Source of the DNA: Caenorhabditis remanei
Lineage: Eukaryota > Nematoda > Chromadorea > Rhabditida > Rhabditidae
DNA: 64,000 nucleotides
NCBI RefSeq assembly: GCF_010183535.1
Contig: NC_071331.1
Span: 7,254,001 to 7,318,000 of the forward strand
Direction of reading: 5' to 3'
Position 1 is the stretch's first letter. Each line of letters starts with the position of its first letter. Below, one piece after another: positions 11,501 through 22,857 of the stretch. A program made the translations under genes and the position numbers. The notes beneath the pieces are model-generated. The model made no database searches, was not told where the DNA came from, and worked only from the letters and a program-made list of their open reading frames with translations.

Positions 11501-12375
11501 TGCCGATTTCAATTTAAAAAAGTGTCGTCCAATATGGCGCATGCAGACAGGAAAAATTGCGTAGGACGGCGATCGGTCGGTTGGCAATCTGTTGGTCGAT
11601 GATCGGTCAGGCCGGCGGTCGGTCAGGTCGGCGGTCAGGTCGGCGGTCGGTCAGGTCGGCGGAAAAACTGTACCGAATGGAACCGGGATTAACATTCCCC
11701 TAGAAATTTTCGAAAAAATATTGTTTCACTGAGACAGTAAAAACCTTGAAAGAATCCCTGTAATGATCGCATGTTGTTTTCTCTCAGCTCCTCGACTGCA
11801 CCCCTGTCTCCGATAAATGTGGTGGGGGTGAGCCAGTGGAGGCTCTCTCCTATGCTCAATTCCATGGAGTCACCAGTGCTCGCAACTATCCATACTACTT
11901 CTGGTCCACAACATGTCGGGAGAATGTTCCAACTGTTGCGAAGATTTCTACCTGGGCAGAGGCTGAAAATGAAGAGGAATTGGCGGAAATGGTGGCACTC
12001 AGGGGGCCAATGATTGTCTGTGCTAACTTCGCAACTAATAAGAATAGATTCTATCATAGTGGAATTGCAGAGGATCCGGATTGTGGGGTGAGTCAGAGAG
12101 TAATTTATGTGAAATTCTAAGAACAGGATAGTGAGAAAAGTTTGAATTTTCTGAATATCCTGAAACATTAGAAAATATTTTCTTAAGACTAAATCTGTTC
12201 TCTATTTTAGACCGAACCAACTCATGCTCTAATCGTTATCGGATACGGTCCAGACTACTGGATTCTCAAGAACACTTACAGCAAAGTGTGGGGAGAGAAG
12301 GGATACATGAGAGTGAAGAGAGGTGTCAACTGGTGTGGAATCAACACGGAGAAACCGCTTTTGCCTATTTTGTAA
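8588..12375 (+). CDS. papain-family (C1A) cysteine protease, cathepsin L-like, five exons
   Basis: Exons 8588-8644, 9032-9222, 11077-11395, 11788-12087 and 12211-12375 join in frame with GT/AG introns to give 343 residues. Residues 1-19 form a signal peptide. An I29-type propeptide follows ([20 protein letters not shown], then [14 protein letters not shown]). The mature domain starts near VDWRNVKG. The active site is visible: oxyanion Gln156 and nucleophile Cys162 in [12 protein letters not shown], His294 in [10 protein letters not shown], and Asn310 in [18 protein letters not shown]. The usual NSWG around the Asn is changed to NTYSKVWG. The expected role is secretory or lysosomal proteolysis. 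Intron 2 is 1.85 kb because it holds a giant palindrome, and intron 3 holds a MITE. Splice sites and frame are intact despite these insertions, so I expect a working gene. Confidence 0.93.
9274..11059. mobile_element. giant TTAA-flanked palindrome (foldback), 1.79 kb, in protease intron 2
   Basis: Two ~880-bp arms are near-perfect reverse complements around a ~45-bp centre near 10170. Matching marks include CCCTATGACGTCATCATAGG with CCTATGATGACGTCATAGGG, and CCCCCCAGACACCCCAG with CTGGGGTGTCTGGGGGG. The ends are TTAAGAGGC and GCCTCTTAA, with TTAA at both borders (9274-9277, 11056-11059). Family knowledge: Caenorhabditis genomes hold palindromic elements with TTAA targets. No transposase is present. 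Transcription of the intron would give a very long hairpin RNA. Confidence 0.9.
11417..11682. mobile_element. MITE with GGTCGGCGG subterminal repeats, in protease intron 3
   Basis: It is bounded by TTCCATTCGG and CCGAATGGAA (10-bp TIRs). Both subterminal parts are GC-rich: CCGACCGACCGCCGAC on the left, and repeated GGTCAGGTCGGCGG units on the right. The middle is AT-rich. It fills most of intron 3 without touching the splice sites. A clean target duplication was not found. Confidence 0.7.
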
Positions 12376-12391
12376 ATGTTTTTAGTTTTTG

Positions 12392-12397
12392 AATAAA
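12392..12397 (+). promoter_or_regulatory. polyadenylation signal AATAAA of the protease gene
   Basis: AATAAA lies 17 bases after the TAA stop, at the short distance usual for nematode 3' UTRs. Confidence 0.7.
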
Positions 12398-14598
12398 GAT
12401 ATTGAACATGCCATATTCGTAGTAATCGGTAAACTAAATGTTTCAACAATAGAACATTGTTGTAACCGGTTTTTTTTAAATTAAAGATAGGATAATCATA
12501 AAAACTTTGTCCTCTATCCAGTTGTAGAATTCTGAAATACTTGGGAAACGATTGAAGATTTTGACTACTCTTGATTCCTAGAGCCCGTTAGTGTGATGAA
12601 ACTGAAACCGTAAATTATTTGGTGACTTGAGAAAAAAACATTTATGTTTCAATAATGTTTTAATTTGTTCACATTCATAGAAATTTAATCAACCTTTGAG
12701 TTTTTGTAAATTATTACTACATTTTCAGGAATCCAGATTCTCAATTATCGATTTATTCTGTTGTGGATCTAAACAAGTTTGCCCTAAGACATTTTGAAAG
12801 TTTCTTTTGAGTATTTTCGCATTTTCGAAAAAGCGATTTTATTGTTCTGGTGACATTTTTCTGGGTTTCTTCACACTTTTATATGTACTTACGCGAACAG
12901 ATAATATGGGACACATCTAAAATACGTTCTGCAAAATAACTACCAGACCTTGCAAATCAAAACGATTGTTAACAATTGTTGGAATCTTTAGTGTTTCAGT
13001 CAGTCCAGATATTTAAACATGGCGTCTCATTTTGATCTTGTCGTGGCAGGATGTTTTTTCAGAGGTCTTTTAATGAATCGTCAATTGATTATTTTAACCT
13101 GGAAACGACAACATTGGATATACGAAACTCCCGCAAAAAGGATGGCCACGGTCTTACAATTAGATGCTAAAATAAAATTGTTGCAGTATTTCGGGTTCCT
13201 GTTACAGTCAGTCCATGAATTTGAATGGTATTTTGTTTTGCTAATTCTCCGAAGGTATTAAAAATCGTCTGTTGGTTTCATTCATACTTGTCATTTGACG
13301 GGCCGAGGAAAAATTTTGCCGGCCCGGCCCGGGTGGAAAATTTTTTAAAATTTTCGCACCCCAAAAATAATTTTCAAGTGCTTTTTTATCACTGGATTCA
13401 CTGTAGAACTAATAAAAATCATCAATTCAATCGAATTTTTGCAGAAAATACAGCAAAAACCACTTTTTCAAAAATTACTGCTGAAAAAAAACATGTTTTT
13501 CGAAAAAAAGTCGCTTCACTCGGGCCGACCGGGCCGGGCCAGGGCCGGGCCAGGCCGGGTGAACTTGGAAGGCTCCCGATGAAACTACCGTGCATGTGAG
13601 AACAAAATCATGAAGCTATATAATTATTCCGAAATATAATGACGCATAACTGTATATTACTGAAATGTTTTTTTTAAATTTCGAAGTGACAACAATGAAG
13701 AACGCAAGTACCTCTGGAAAAATATTAAGAATGGAACAGCTTTTTTGCATGTTTTAAAAACTGAGAGATTTTTTTCACTGTTTAAGTTACTCCTGATACT
13801 GAAAGCGAAGTACTATCAGTAGTATGTTCGCCATTCCTTTTAAAAATTTTACAGCATCAACCTCTACCAATTACTGTGATGGTTTCAATAACAATAAATT
13901 ATCGATGAACACGTTTTTTTTTGTTTGATTAAAAAATCTAAATTACTGGATGTGTTTGAACAAGGAAACCAAGTACGTTTCTTGGAAATATATATGGCTT
14001 TTTTTCTGTTTCAAATCAAAAATATTGTTGTTTTTCTTTTCGGAATGCAATGGGTAGGACAAAATGTACAAGTCATGAATCTATTTCAGTCACATGTGAA
14101 AACCAGAATTGGATTTTTGTGGAGTTGCTTTTCCATAAATAAAAATTAATTAGCTGTGAAAGTCTTCATCTAAATAAAAACGTTTGTTTTGAATGCAGGA
14201 TTTGCTGTTCCAGATATCCGATGAATACACTATCATTGGAATCATAGTGCTAGGTCTTTCATAAGTATAGCTACACTTGAGCGATACACAATAAACACAA
14301 AAAACTCGAACTAATATAAAATTTCAGAAAAAAGATAAGTTGCTTTTTTTTACAAAAATCCGTAGAACATATTTCACTCATTATTTCCCAACCAATCCGC
14401 AAGCATTTTATCACAACCTTGTCATAAAAACTTTGCCTTCTTTTCAATCACGTGAATAAAGATCAAAGTTTGCAACTGATAAAACTTTATTAAAACACTG
14501 ATAAGATATCACACGTCGACCATTTTTTTTCTTCTGTTTCATTCACTCGATTTTTACATTTTCCAACTTCCAGGAATATTATCAGGCTTTTTTCTTTA
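12398..14598. other. intergenic spacer, no supported gene
   Basis: AT-rich spacer between the protease and the racemase-like gene. An 80-codon frame at 13019-13261 (starting MASHFDLVVAGCFF) follows an acceptor-like GTTTCAG, but it matches nothing I recognise and runs into the GGCCCG MITE. I do not call it a gene. Confidence 0.5.
13283..13575. mobile_element. diverged GGCCCG-rich MITE, left end preserved
   Basis: It starts CATACTTGTCATTTGACGGG, the same terminus as the complete element at 33709-34132, then has GGCCCGGCCCGGG and, after an AT-rich middle, CGGGCCGACCGGGCCGGG units. The expected right terminus (CAAGTATG) is not found, so this copy is truncated or decayed. Confidence 0.7.
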
Positions 14599-14607
14599 CT
14601 TTTCCAG
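14598..14607 (+). promoter_or_regulatory. candidate spliced-leader acceptor upstream of the racemase-like gene
   Basis: A pyrimidine-rich CTTTACTTTTCCAG ends 27 bases before the ATG, with no upstream donor or exon in view. In Caenorhabditis such outrons mark SL1 trans-splicing; inference only. Confidence 0.5.
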
Positions 14608-14634
14608 TAGTTTCCGCCGATCGAAGAGAGAATA

Positions 14635-16660
14635 ATGACCACTGAAATATCCGTGGCCGAAATGCGTGCTGCTCACAAGAGAACCGCCCCTTTTCTTCAT
14701 AACACTCCGATTATGTCAAGTGAAAATATTAATGAAAAGGTTGGAGTGCCCGTTTTGTTCAAATGTGAACATTTACAAAAAACGGGAAGTTTCAAAGTGA
14801 GAGGAGCATTGAATTCAGCGATTCTGGCAAAGGAACTAGAGGCGAAGGGAGTGGTGAGTAGAAAATTATTACAAATAAAAAGCGTTCAAAAAAACAATTT
14901 AAAATGTTGACACATTGCGATATGATAAAACTGAAACTGTAAATTTTTCGAGCTTCTGAGGTAAAAAAACTAATAAGTATTAGCACGGCACAAATCTTAC
15001 AACTGGGTTCCACCAAAATGCCTTTGAAAAATCTCTTTTTCTCTGAGTCTCTCAATTTTGCACACAACTTTCTTCGATTTTGGTAGAGCGCGGTTGTAAG
15101 AAGCGTACCGTGCTAGTATTTTCCTCAATTTTTTCGAAATTGAAAATATAATCAAAAATAGTTTAAAATCCTATTCACGCTTGAGTCTTATCGAAGATTA
15201 AAAACATAGTCGAAATCACGATTTTCAAAAAAATCAACATTTACAAATTTTTGTAATGAGACCCGCCCCGGCCCGTTGCAAGTCTGATTTTTTCGAACTT
15301 ATGAGATAAAACAACTAAGCTCAAAAGTTATGAGAAAAACGACAACATATAAAATAAGTTAATTGAAACTGCAGATTCTTCAGGGAACGGTTTTTTTTTC
15401 AATTTCGGTTGAGATGATGTGATTTTTATGTAAAGTTGATAGTTGAAGAGAAATCAAAATTACATTATGTTGCCCAGTCTGAGAAAAACTGAATTTCTAA
15501 AAAATTGTTTCAAAATTGGGCCAACTGATAAAAAATGATGACTTGAAAATTACATTCTGAAACGGTGACTTATTTATTGTTTTGCCTAGATTCTAGCGAT
15601 ATTTAAATCTTATTCTTTTATTTGTATTTTGGTAGACTCGCGACTGTATTTGCTCTATTCTCAGATCGCCCACTCATCCGGAAACCATGGCCAAGCCCTT
15701 GCCTGGGCTGCTCAAAAAATCGGCCTCCCTTGCACAATCGTAGTACCAGACAATGCTCCGATCTCTAAAATAGATGGAATGAAAGAGTACAATGCAAACC
15801 TTGTGTTTTGTGAGTCAACACTTACTAGCAGGTAGGTGAATTAATGGGGTAAATTGGAGCAATTCAGTGAGAGTTACAGAGAATCAGTATGTGCAGAACA
15901 AGCTGAAAAGTTGGAGTACTATTTTGTAAACCCCTATGATTGTGTATCCATGATTAATGGGCATGTAAGTAGACTTGTGACGAGTAATTGGCATTTAAGA
16001 TTCTGATTCAGGCATCTATTGCATTTGAGATTCTGGAACAAGCTGAGGATGACATTGACTCAATTTTTCTATCCGTTGGAGGTGGAGGATTTGCATCGTC
16101 CGTAGCCTTTTTGATAGGAAATTTGAGACCGGATATTGAAGGTAAGGAACTCCTCTTCTACAGTAACCCTTATTTCTTTACAGTATTCCTCGTGGAACCG
16201 GAAGACAAACAACTCTCAAACCTTCTGGCTAACAACGTGCCTTGTCCAGTGGACACGTTGAATACCATGGCGGATGGTGTAAGGGTGGCACATGTTGGAA
16301 CACTCTGTGAGCCAATTTTGAGAAAGTTTTGTACTGGAAAAGTGATTAGTGTGGTAAGTGTGCTCAGTTGAAATTTAAAAAAAAGAACTAGAATTTCAGA
16401 AGGAAGAGGAGATAAAATACGCGTTGAAATTGGTGTGGACTAGATTGAAGGTAAGGTTCACAGTTTCAACAAGAAAATAATTACTTTTCAGCTAATTCGT
16501 TTATCAGTTACTTTTACCGATTTACTTTTTCTAGCAACGAATCGAACCGAGTGCTGCATTGGCATTCGCTGGAGTGCTTTATCATAAACCTGAACATGTC
16601 AAGCGCCCACTCGTGATTCTATGTGGAGGGAATGTGGACACTAGTTATGTTATTGATTGA
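14635..16660 (+). CDS. serine racemase / serine-threonine dehydratase-like PLP enzyme, seven exons
   Basis: Exons 14635-14853, 15665-15831, 15868-15964, 16012-16141, 16184-16353, 16400-16450 and 16535-16660 give 319 residues, close to the ~320-340 of animal serine racemases. The fold-type II PLP signatures are present: Schiff-base Lys54 in KTGSFKVRGA, the SSGNHGQA loop at 77-84, the phosphate-binding SVGGGG at 182-187, and the C-terminal ILCGGNVD. The family converts L-serine to D-serine and/or eliminates water to give pyruvate, in the cytosol. From memory of the human enzyme, the PLP-ring partner there is Ser in SGGN while here it is Cys, as in liver serine dehydratase. The second metal-binding acid after VEPE also appears to be missing. 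Either activity is therefore possible. Intron 1 (811 bp) carries a MITE. The stop lies 145 bp from the stop of the convergent chemoreceptor. Confidence 0.92.
14981..15115. mobile_element. short MITE in intron 1 of the racemase-like gene
   Basis: It is bounded by TAGCACGG and CCGTGCTA. The inner arms continue as CTTACAACTGGG and GCGCGGTTGTAAG. The same TTGTAAG / GAGCGC motif appears near 8990 (protease intron 1) and in the element at 19019-19289, so these belong to a related family. Confidence 0.7.
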
Positions 16661-16805
16661 TTGATTATTTATGAGCAGATGCGAAGTAGATAAAGATAAG
16701 CTGAAGAATTAGACAGAACATTGGTGTTTGAGAAAAAGCTCTGAGTAAATGAGATGGTTGAAACAGACCAATTGGGAAGGAAAACAGAGATCATTTAGGA
16801 TTTAA

Positions 16806-18418
16806 TTAACGGCAAATAAAAAGTTCAAACATCAGTTCCCGGTACTCCGTAATCGTATACATCAAAGCAATCGGGTCGATGACTGGGTACAAGCCAATGA
16901 ATACGGAAACAAACGAGAGACCAGTGTATCCATGAATGTTGAGCATTGGGAGAGCCAGGAAGGATAGAATTGGGATGAAAATGACAGCGACGGGGATGAG
17001 GGCCTGGAATATTTTAATTGGGGACTGTTTCAATGTTTTCATATCAAGGCTGACTAGTTAAATAATCTGTTTTGTTCAAGAATTCCATAACATTGTGATC
17101 AAACATTCAAGCTCACCTGCAAACATTGCGCCTTGAACAATTCCTTCTGAACCTTATCAAAAATCTGCGAGTGTACAAATGTATTCACTTTCATCCAAAC
17201 TCTGCCAACACAGAAAAAGATTGTAACCATCGACCCGACAATGATTGTACCAAACGAGACACCCATCACAAGACCACTCTGATTCCATTCAGTCAACCCA
17301 GTTTCCACGTTTTGGATCTCATAGACAGCGGCAACATAGGTGGTGTTAACGAATGCAACTCCGAAATCTTCCTCGAGAGGCTTCTCGATTATCTTGTCAA
17401 CGTATGGAGTGGCCTGTGCGAAGTGGAAGATGCAGAATCCCCAATAGAGTCCGAGGGAGAAAACGAGGAAGAGCCAGAGAAGCATTTGCTTGCGGGTTTG
17501 GAAGTATTGGAGGGTTGAGCTGAAAATATTTGTTCAATCTCAATCTGTTTCAAAATTTCCATTTCCCATTTCCTATATTGCAATTAAACATTCTTCCTTT
17601 AATTATCTTTATTACTCACTGGCAAACCCGATCAAAACGGTAGATGAAGGTGACGGCGCAGAGAACAAGTGACATACAGTATGACATTCCATAGAGAGCC
17701 ATGAGGATTCGGATAGATAATTTTGGGAGCTGGAAGTAGTCCAGTCGGGTGAAGACGTAGAGAACGTTTCGCTCGATGGAAATGATCTGGAATGGGAAGA
17801 GTAAATAGAGTTAGAGGATGCCTTGTAAAATTCAAATTGACAATAATGTCTGAAAGGCTAGGAAAGTTTCTTTTAAGAGTACGATAGTATGATAAAAGTA
17901 CTGAAGTGCTATCAGAAATAATATTGACTGTGGACTTATCACAAATGCGTAAAACGGAGAACAATGGAATTTGATTATGAATTCAATTTTTGTAAGGAAC
18001 CGTTCAGCATATTAATTGATTTTCTACGTCGCATCAGAGCTAGTCTTGCTTAAGAACTTATTGCAGTAGGATGAAACATGGAAATTTTGATATGAAATTT
18101 TAACTTTTTCAAAGATCCCTTTAGTCTCTAAATTAATATTTTCTTTAGTGCAAGTAACATTAGCTCTTTCAATTTCCAAATTGTCCTTTCCTAAAAAGTT
18201 AAACTCACCGGATGCAGATACGTATGCAACGTTGAGAAGAACAAAAGATTTGCCATATTGGCGTACATCATCTTTTCGTAATTTCCGAAATGTTTGGTTT
18301 CTGACGACCGAATACAGTATGCCAGGAAGTTATTCAGTAGAAGAGCCAAGAAGAAGGCAATCCAATTGATGACAACGGGGAAATGAGTGAAGACTCGAAT
18401 CAACATTTTATGATCCAT
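16806..18418 (-). CDS. Str-superfamily seven-transmembrane chemoreceptor, four exons
   Basis: Minus-strand exons 18418-18209, 17786-17620, 17519-17117 and 17003-16806 splice in frame to 325 residues. The features fit the nematode Str superfamily (str/srj-like): TM1 WIAFFLALLLNNFLAYCI, the KHFGNYEKMM loop, IISIERNVLYVFTRLDYF after TM2, FIYRFDRVCQ at the third loop, the EKPLEEDFG extracellular loop, and the C-terminal YPVIDPIALMYTITEYRELM motif at TM7. It is expected in cilia of sensory neurons as a G-protein-coupled odorant receptor. The start was chosen as MDHKML, which gives a normal short N-terminus. A second family member lies at 30.6-33.0 kb and a broken copy of exon 3 at 22.6 kb. The subfamily is uncertain. 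Confidence 0.9.
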
Positions 18419-18542
18419 TGTCTGGAATTGAGCTGGTGTGAAATAAAAAGAAACAATTTGATATAAATTTGTTAGAGCAAACAATTGAAAAATGAATAAA
18501 CGTCAGCGACTTTGGCTTAACACGTAAACAGCAATTATAATC

Positions 18543-21400
18543 TCAAGAGAGTGCTGATTTGGAGTATTCTGACTATAAGTCGTCGTGATCAGAAGAGTAC
18601 CTTCGTCACCGTGGGGACCTTTTGGATTAGTTCTGACCAATGCAAAGAAAATGAGAAGTGTTAAAAATAACTGGATAGAAAAATGACGAAGAGAGGAAAC
18701 AGGAGAAACGGTGACGTGTGAGAATGATAGCTGATACAAATTTAAATTCATATTCGGTCATCTCATGGGGAAGACTAGGTTAGAGCTAATTGATGCTAGA
18801 CCCAATTATTTTCTTAACTGGCCGCCGCAAAAAGCTTCGGTCATGATCGATGTGCATAGTCTACCACCAACACCTGTCGGTTTCAGGATAGAATTATATA
18901 AGCTTGTTGAAAACGTGTTTTTCATTTTCGCTAATATGTATATTTTTGGAACCTATTGATTTTGAAACACGAAAATTCAGTACTGTGGTGACTTGTTTTA
19001 TTGAAAAGTGGGTCCATATTAGCCGAGCAAATTTGTTACAACTGCACCCCGCCGCAAACGAGAGAGTATCGGCGAGAGACGCAGATTTTTTTCTCGCGCC
19101 AACAATTATTTTCACAGTTTTTGACCTATTTTCACTACTTTTCGAAAGTTTTTATGTAATTTGTTCTTAAAAACAGCGAAAATAGGTCAAAAATGGTAAA
19201 AATATTTGTTCGAGAAAAAATTCCGCGTCACTCACCGATACTCTCTCGTTTGCGGTGGGGCGCAGTTGTAAGAGGGGGTGGGCCGCTAATAGCTGAATGA
19301 AAAGTTTAGAGAACATTTCGGTAACGTAATACGTTATTCGTTTTTTACTGTTATACAAAAAGCATTAGAAACAGGCATATTTCAAAAAAACGCTATCATG
19401 TTCATATTAAGTAAATAGTAATCTAACAAAAACGAAGACTATAAAAGAGAAAGTAAGGAGGTGAAGCCAGCGAGGGGGCAGTGCTAAAAAGAACAAAAGA
19501 AGAACGTCATGGAGATTTGTGAAACGTGTAAACATCAATTATATTCTCTAGTCAGAAAGATCTAGAAGGTAAGCTTCGTCACCATTTGGTCCGTTGAGAT
19601 TCATTCTGACTGGGGATAGATAAGGAATCAAGAAACACACAACTCAAAAACTGTCGTCACCGCTAGGGCTTTGGGAGTCGTTTCTGATTCATGATCTGAA
19701 AAATATATGGAAGGTTTAGAAAATTACTGGAACTATGCAAAAGTGAAATTAAAGAAGAAGCCGGTAGAAACAGTTTGTCAGGCAGTCTGATTTAATATTG
19801 GTTTTCTGAAAAAGTAAAAATGTTTCATGAAAGGGATATGAGAAAATAGAACTCTATTCTCATTAGTGCAGGTGGAATAATGCGGAAAAATTATTATTGT
19901 TTTAAGCCCTGACAATGTAATCTGACTGGATTTACAGTTCTAATTGGCCAATAAGTTTTTGACATAAATTTGAGTTCATTAATCTCTGAACAAGGCGAAC
20001 AAATAGCAAAAAGTTTTTTTGAGAACTCCTACCGGAGAAACATTTCTTTGCCAACACCGCCTATTCATGAAGTATTTGAAACAGGAAACTAATTTCTCAT
20101 GAATTAGTTCTAAAAGCTAGCTGCCTGAAAAATAGTGGAAATCGAGACTGGAGTCTGACAATTATAGTTTTCTCGAAAACTAAGAAAAAATAGAAGAAAA
20201 ATAGTCTAGACAAAGAAAAACTCCACCGTTCTTGACAGCGAAAACTGGCAGATAAGAGATGGATTACACAAGAATTATGAAACCGTATTAGAAAAACAGG
20301 CGATAGCTCGAAATTTGAGAATGAAAGGATGAGTTACATAGCTAATAAGGAAGATGTCTAACCGCTGAATGAACAAGACTTAGCGATCCTAAAAACCCTA
20401 AAAGAATTTCAAAACATCAGGAAACGGGACAAATTCAAGCTTTTGAGGAGTCAGCTAACCATGCGTGGCGTCTAGTCACAAGATCAACAGCGAGCGTCAT
20501 AAAGATAGCACGTCCCCCAAAATTAGTACTTTTCGACGTGGAACTTTTTAATTAGAAATTGTTCGTAGAAAACTGGATTTTTCAATCTTCAGATTTTTCC
20601 CGTTCAAATCAACGCGATCTTGGGATTGACTTGAACAGAAAGAATCTGAAAGATATGAAAACTGAGAAGAGGATGCAAAAAGAATAATGTACAGTGGCGA
20701 ACAGTAGTGAGTAGCCCTCCATATTTTTATGGATATCTCTGCTGAAACGAGTCTGTTTGGCATGAATGTTTTTTGGCAGATAGCTGAAATATCCGGTACA
20801 ATCATACTTAAGTTTTTCGTTTAAAGTTATTGGTCGGTTTCTTCGGGATGTGGTGTTTGCTTTCACTAGTCTTATGAAATATTTTGTATCTACGGTCTAT
20901 TAAATTAAAATTTACTGTTGCGGAGTATTCACTGATGACCACGTGCTGACGAGATGTACTCCGCTGGTAAACTTTATTCAAAAAACAAATAATCTGACAA
21001 TCGAACTCCGTTTGATCGCGCGAATGTAAAAAGTCAAAAGTTCAGAGCGTATGATCACAAGCTGGGAAGAATGAGCAATTTCAGAAATATCAGAGCCAAG
21101 TAAGTATAACTCGTAAACAACAATTAAAGGCTTAGAGTACCTATTTGGAGATACACATTACGCATTCAGACTAGAAATTGTGGTCAGAAGACCTCTATTC
21201 GTCACAACTGAGTTTTTTGAAAAAAAAAAGGGAGATTGGAAAACAATTTTGAAAGGTTAAATGAAATGAAAAAAGCAAATTGATTTGATTATTTTTAACA
21301 CTGTTTCAGGTTATTGGTCATAAAAGTGGTTTTCAGAGGAGTTTTCTCATACAATCATTCAGAATTAAAACTAATAGACAATTATCTAATTTTCAAATTT
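18543..21400. repeat. segmental duplication unit (upstream flank of the chemoreceptor), copy 1
   Basis: A colinear, diverged match to 22858-24150: TTTGGAGTATTCTGAC at 18556 and 22872, AACTGGCCG-CGCAA at 18819 and 22953, GTTTCAGGATAGAATT at 18881 and 23027, the GTCAGCTAACC-GGCGTCTA-TCACAAGATC segment at 20450 and 23655, and CTGTTTCAGGTTAT at 21303 and 23992. The second copy is shorter through deletions. I see no gene in it. Confidence 0.7.
19019..19289. mobile_element. MITE with long inverted arms
   Basis: It begins TTAGCCGAGC and ends GGCCGCTAA. The arms are strongly inverted-repeat: CGCAAACGAGAGAGTATCGG on the left against CCGATACTCTCTCGTTTGCG on the right, plus TTTTTGACCTATTTTC against GAAAATAGGTCAAAAA. 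TTACAACTGC / GCAGTTGTAAG links it to the MITE at 14981. It is absent from the duplicated copy near 23100, so it inserted after the duplication or was lost there. Confidence 0.8.
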
Positions 21401-21989
21401 ATTCGCTGTTCCACACTTTGAAAAAACAAAGTCACGAAATGTCTGCGCGTTTGTCAGCATCTAATAGAATTGATTGAGTAACAAAAACGAAAACAAGTGG
21501 GTGAAACTGTAGTTATATCATTCAAGCTTAAAGTACATTAATATAATTTAAACGTAGACAACAGCTAATTATGTGATTACAAACACGACCTTTCAAGAAC
21601 TGAACAGAAACAGTATCGATTCAATTGACTTTACTGACAGTTAGACATGAAAGTGTTAACCGGAAGTTCCGTTCAACTACAGAACTTAAACAAAGGCACA
21701 GAAGCATTTTGTTTGAAACTGAAAAAAAAAACAATTACTGTAGCTATATCCTGGTTTAACCAGTTGTTCGAATTAGGAAAACACAAGACTATCGAGAAGG
21801 AAATGTTTGCTGTTCCATGCTTTCTTAAACTTGACATCATTTACACAGAAACATTCTGCGGTCAATATTGAATCTTCATGCATATTTGAAAATTTTTAGA
21901 AACAGCTACTGTACTTTGATCTCATTCACAATTGATAACCAACCAGGAAGTATGTTGAATAGAAACTAGATCTTTGAGTATAAAATATC

Positions 21990-22165
21990 AGTTATTAAGG
22001 CATGTTGATTAGGTAGTACACTTTCTGTTGTTGTCTGGAGGTTCGTATGAGATAATTGCGATGATCTTTTGTTTTCAAGACGAGGCTAACAAACATGATA
22101 ATTTTAACAAGGAAGCGATTCGCGATATCAGAGATCTTTTGGAAAACGTGAGGTTTGTATAGAAA
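21990..22165. repeat. dispersed repeat C, copy 1
   Basis: About 170 bases sharing GATTAGGTAGTACACTTTCT, GTTGTTGTCTGGAGGTTCGT and GATCTTTTGGAAAACGTGAGGTT with copies at 26085 and 27270. The minus-strand frames are open in all three (ending near QQQKVYYLI), but the copies differ mostly at amino-acid-changing sites, so coding is doubtful. Confidence 0.6.
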
Positions 22166-22581
22166 AGACAGAATATGCAAGGTATTAAGTTTGAAAAGGA
22201 AATGTTGATAAAACCGACTTTGAATCATTGAATCAGTAAATTCTGAAAACATAAAAGATGTTTCCAGATGAATACCAGTGAATGAGAGTTACAATGAAGC
22301 ACTTTGTTTAGACCTCAATTGATGAAAATATTTTGAAAAATAACAAATGATATCAACTTTACCGTTTTGAAAATATGCAAAGAAGAAGGATCACTTCTGA
22401 AAATTAATAGTCCTAAAAAAATACTTTATGTGAAAAACTTTAAAAACACTGAGAGATTCTACAGTGATTTTGAAATAGAAATCGTATGTGAACGCGAGAA
22501 ATGAAAAAAACCGTATCTCTTCGTTATTAGACACTTTCGCGGAAGTTTTAGAAACTTTCTGAAGGCGCTTTGCTTTTTCAC

Positions 22582-22857
22582 CTGCAAACATTGCGCCTTG
22601 AACAACTCCTTCTGAACCTTATCAAAAATTTGCGAGTGTACAAATTTATTCACTTTCATCCAAACTCTGCCAACACAGAAAAAGATTGTAACCATCGACC
22701 CGACAATGATTGTACCAAACGAGATTCCCATCACAAGACCACTCTGATTCCATTCAGTCAACCCAGTTTCCATGTTTTGGATCTCGTAGACAGCGGCAAC
22801 ATAGGTGGTGTTAACGAATGCAATTCCGAAATCTTCCTCGAGTGGCTTCTCGATTAT
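22582..22857 (-). pseudogene. truncated copy of chemoreceptor exon 3
   Basis: About 92 codons nearly identical to exon 3 of the receptor at 16806-18418, from EKPLEEDFG through KAQCLQ (changes include VAFVN to IAFVN and VNTFVH to VNKFVH). Exons 1, 2 and 4 and the first third of exon 3 are missing. Its 5' edge is fused directly to sequence that in the parent locus lies upstream of the gene (TTTGGAGTATTCTGAC, 18556). The fusion opens a 143-codon frame starting MSEYSKAALYE. The donor after LQ is now GTGAAAAAG. It is most likely a pseudogene. Confidence 0.85.

Noticed and set aside
13019..13261. 80-codon frame starting MASHFDLVVAG
   Set aside because: It has an ATG after an acceptor-like site but no family resemblance or downstream exon, and it ends at a MITE; chance is more likely.
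13225..13599. 124-codon frame ending in GPTGPGQGRARPGELGR
   Set aside because: The collagen-like end is a translation of GGCCGGGCC transposon repeats.
16660..16806. Operon between the racemase-like gene and its neighbour
   Set aside because: The two genes converge tail to tail on opposite strands, so co-transcription is impossible.
20548..20866. Two overlapping 85-codon minus-strand frames
   Set aside because: They lie in duplicated spacer DNA; the duplicate near 23.7 kb does not keep either frame, and no splice or family support exists.
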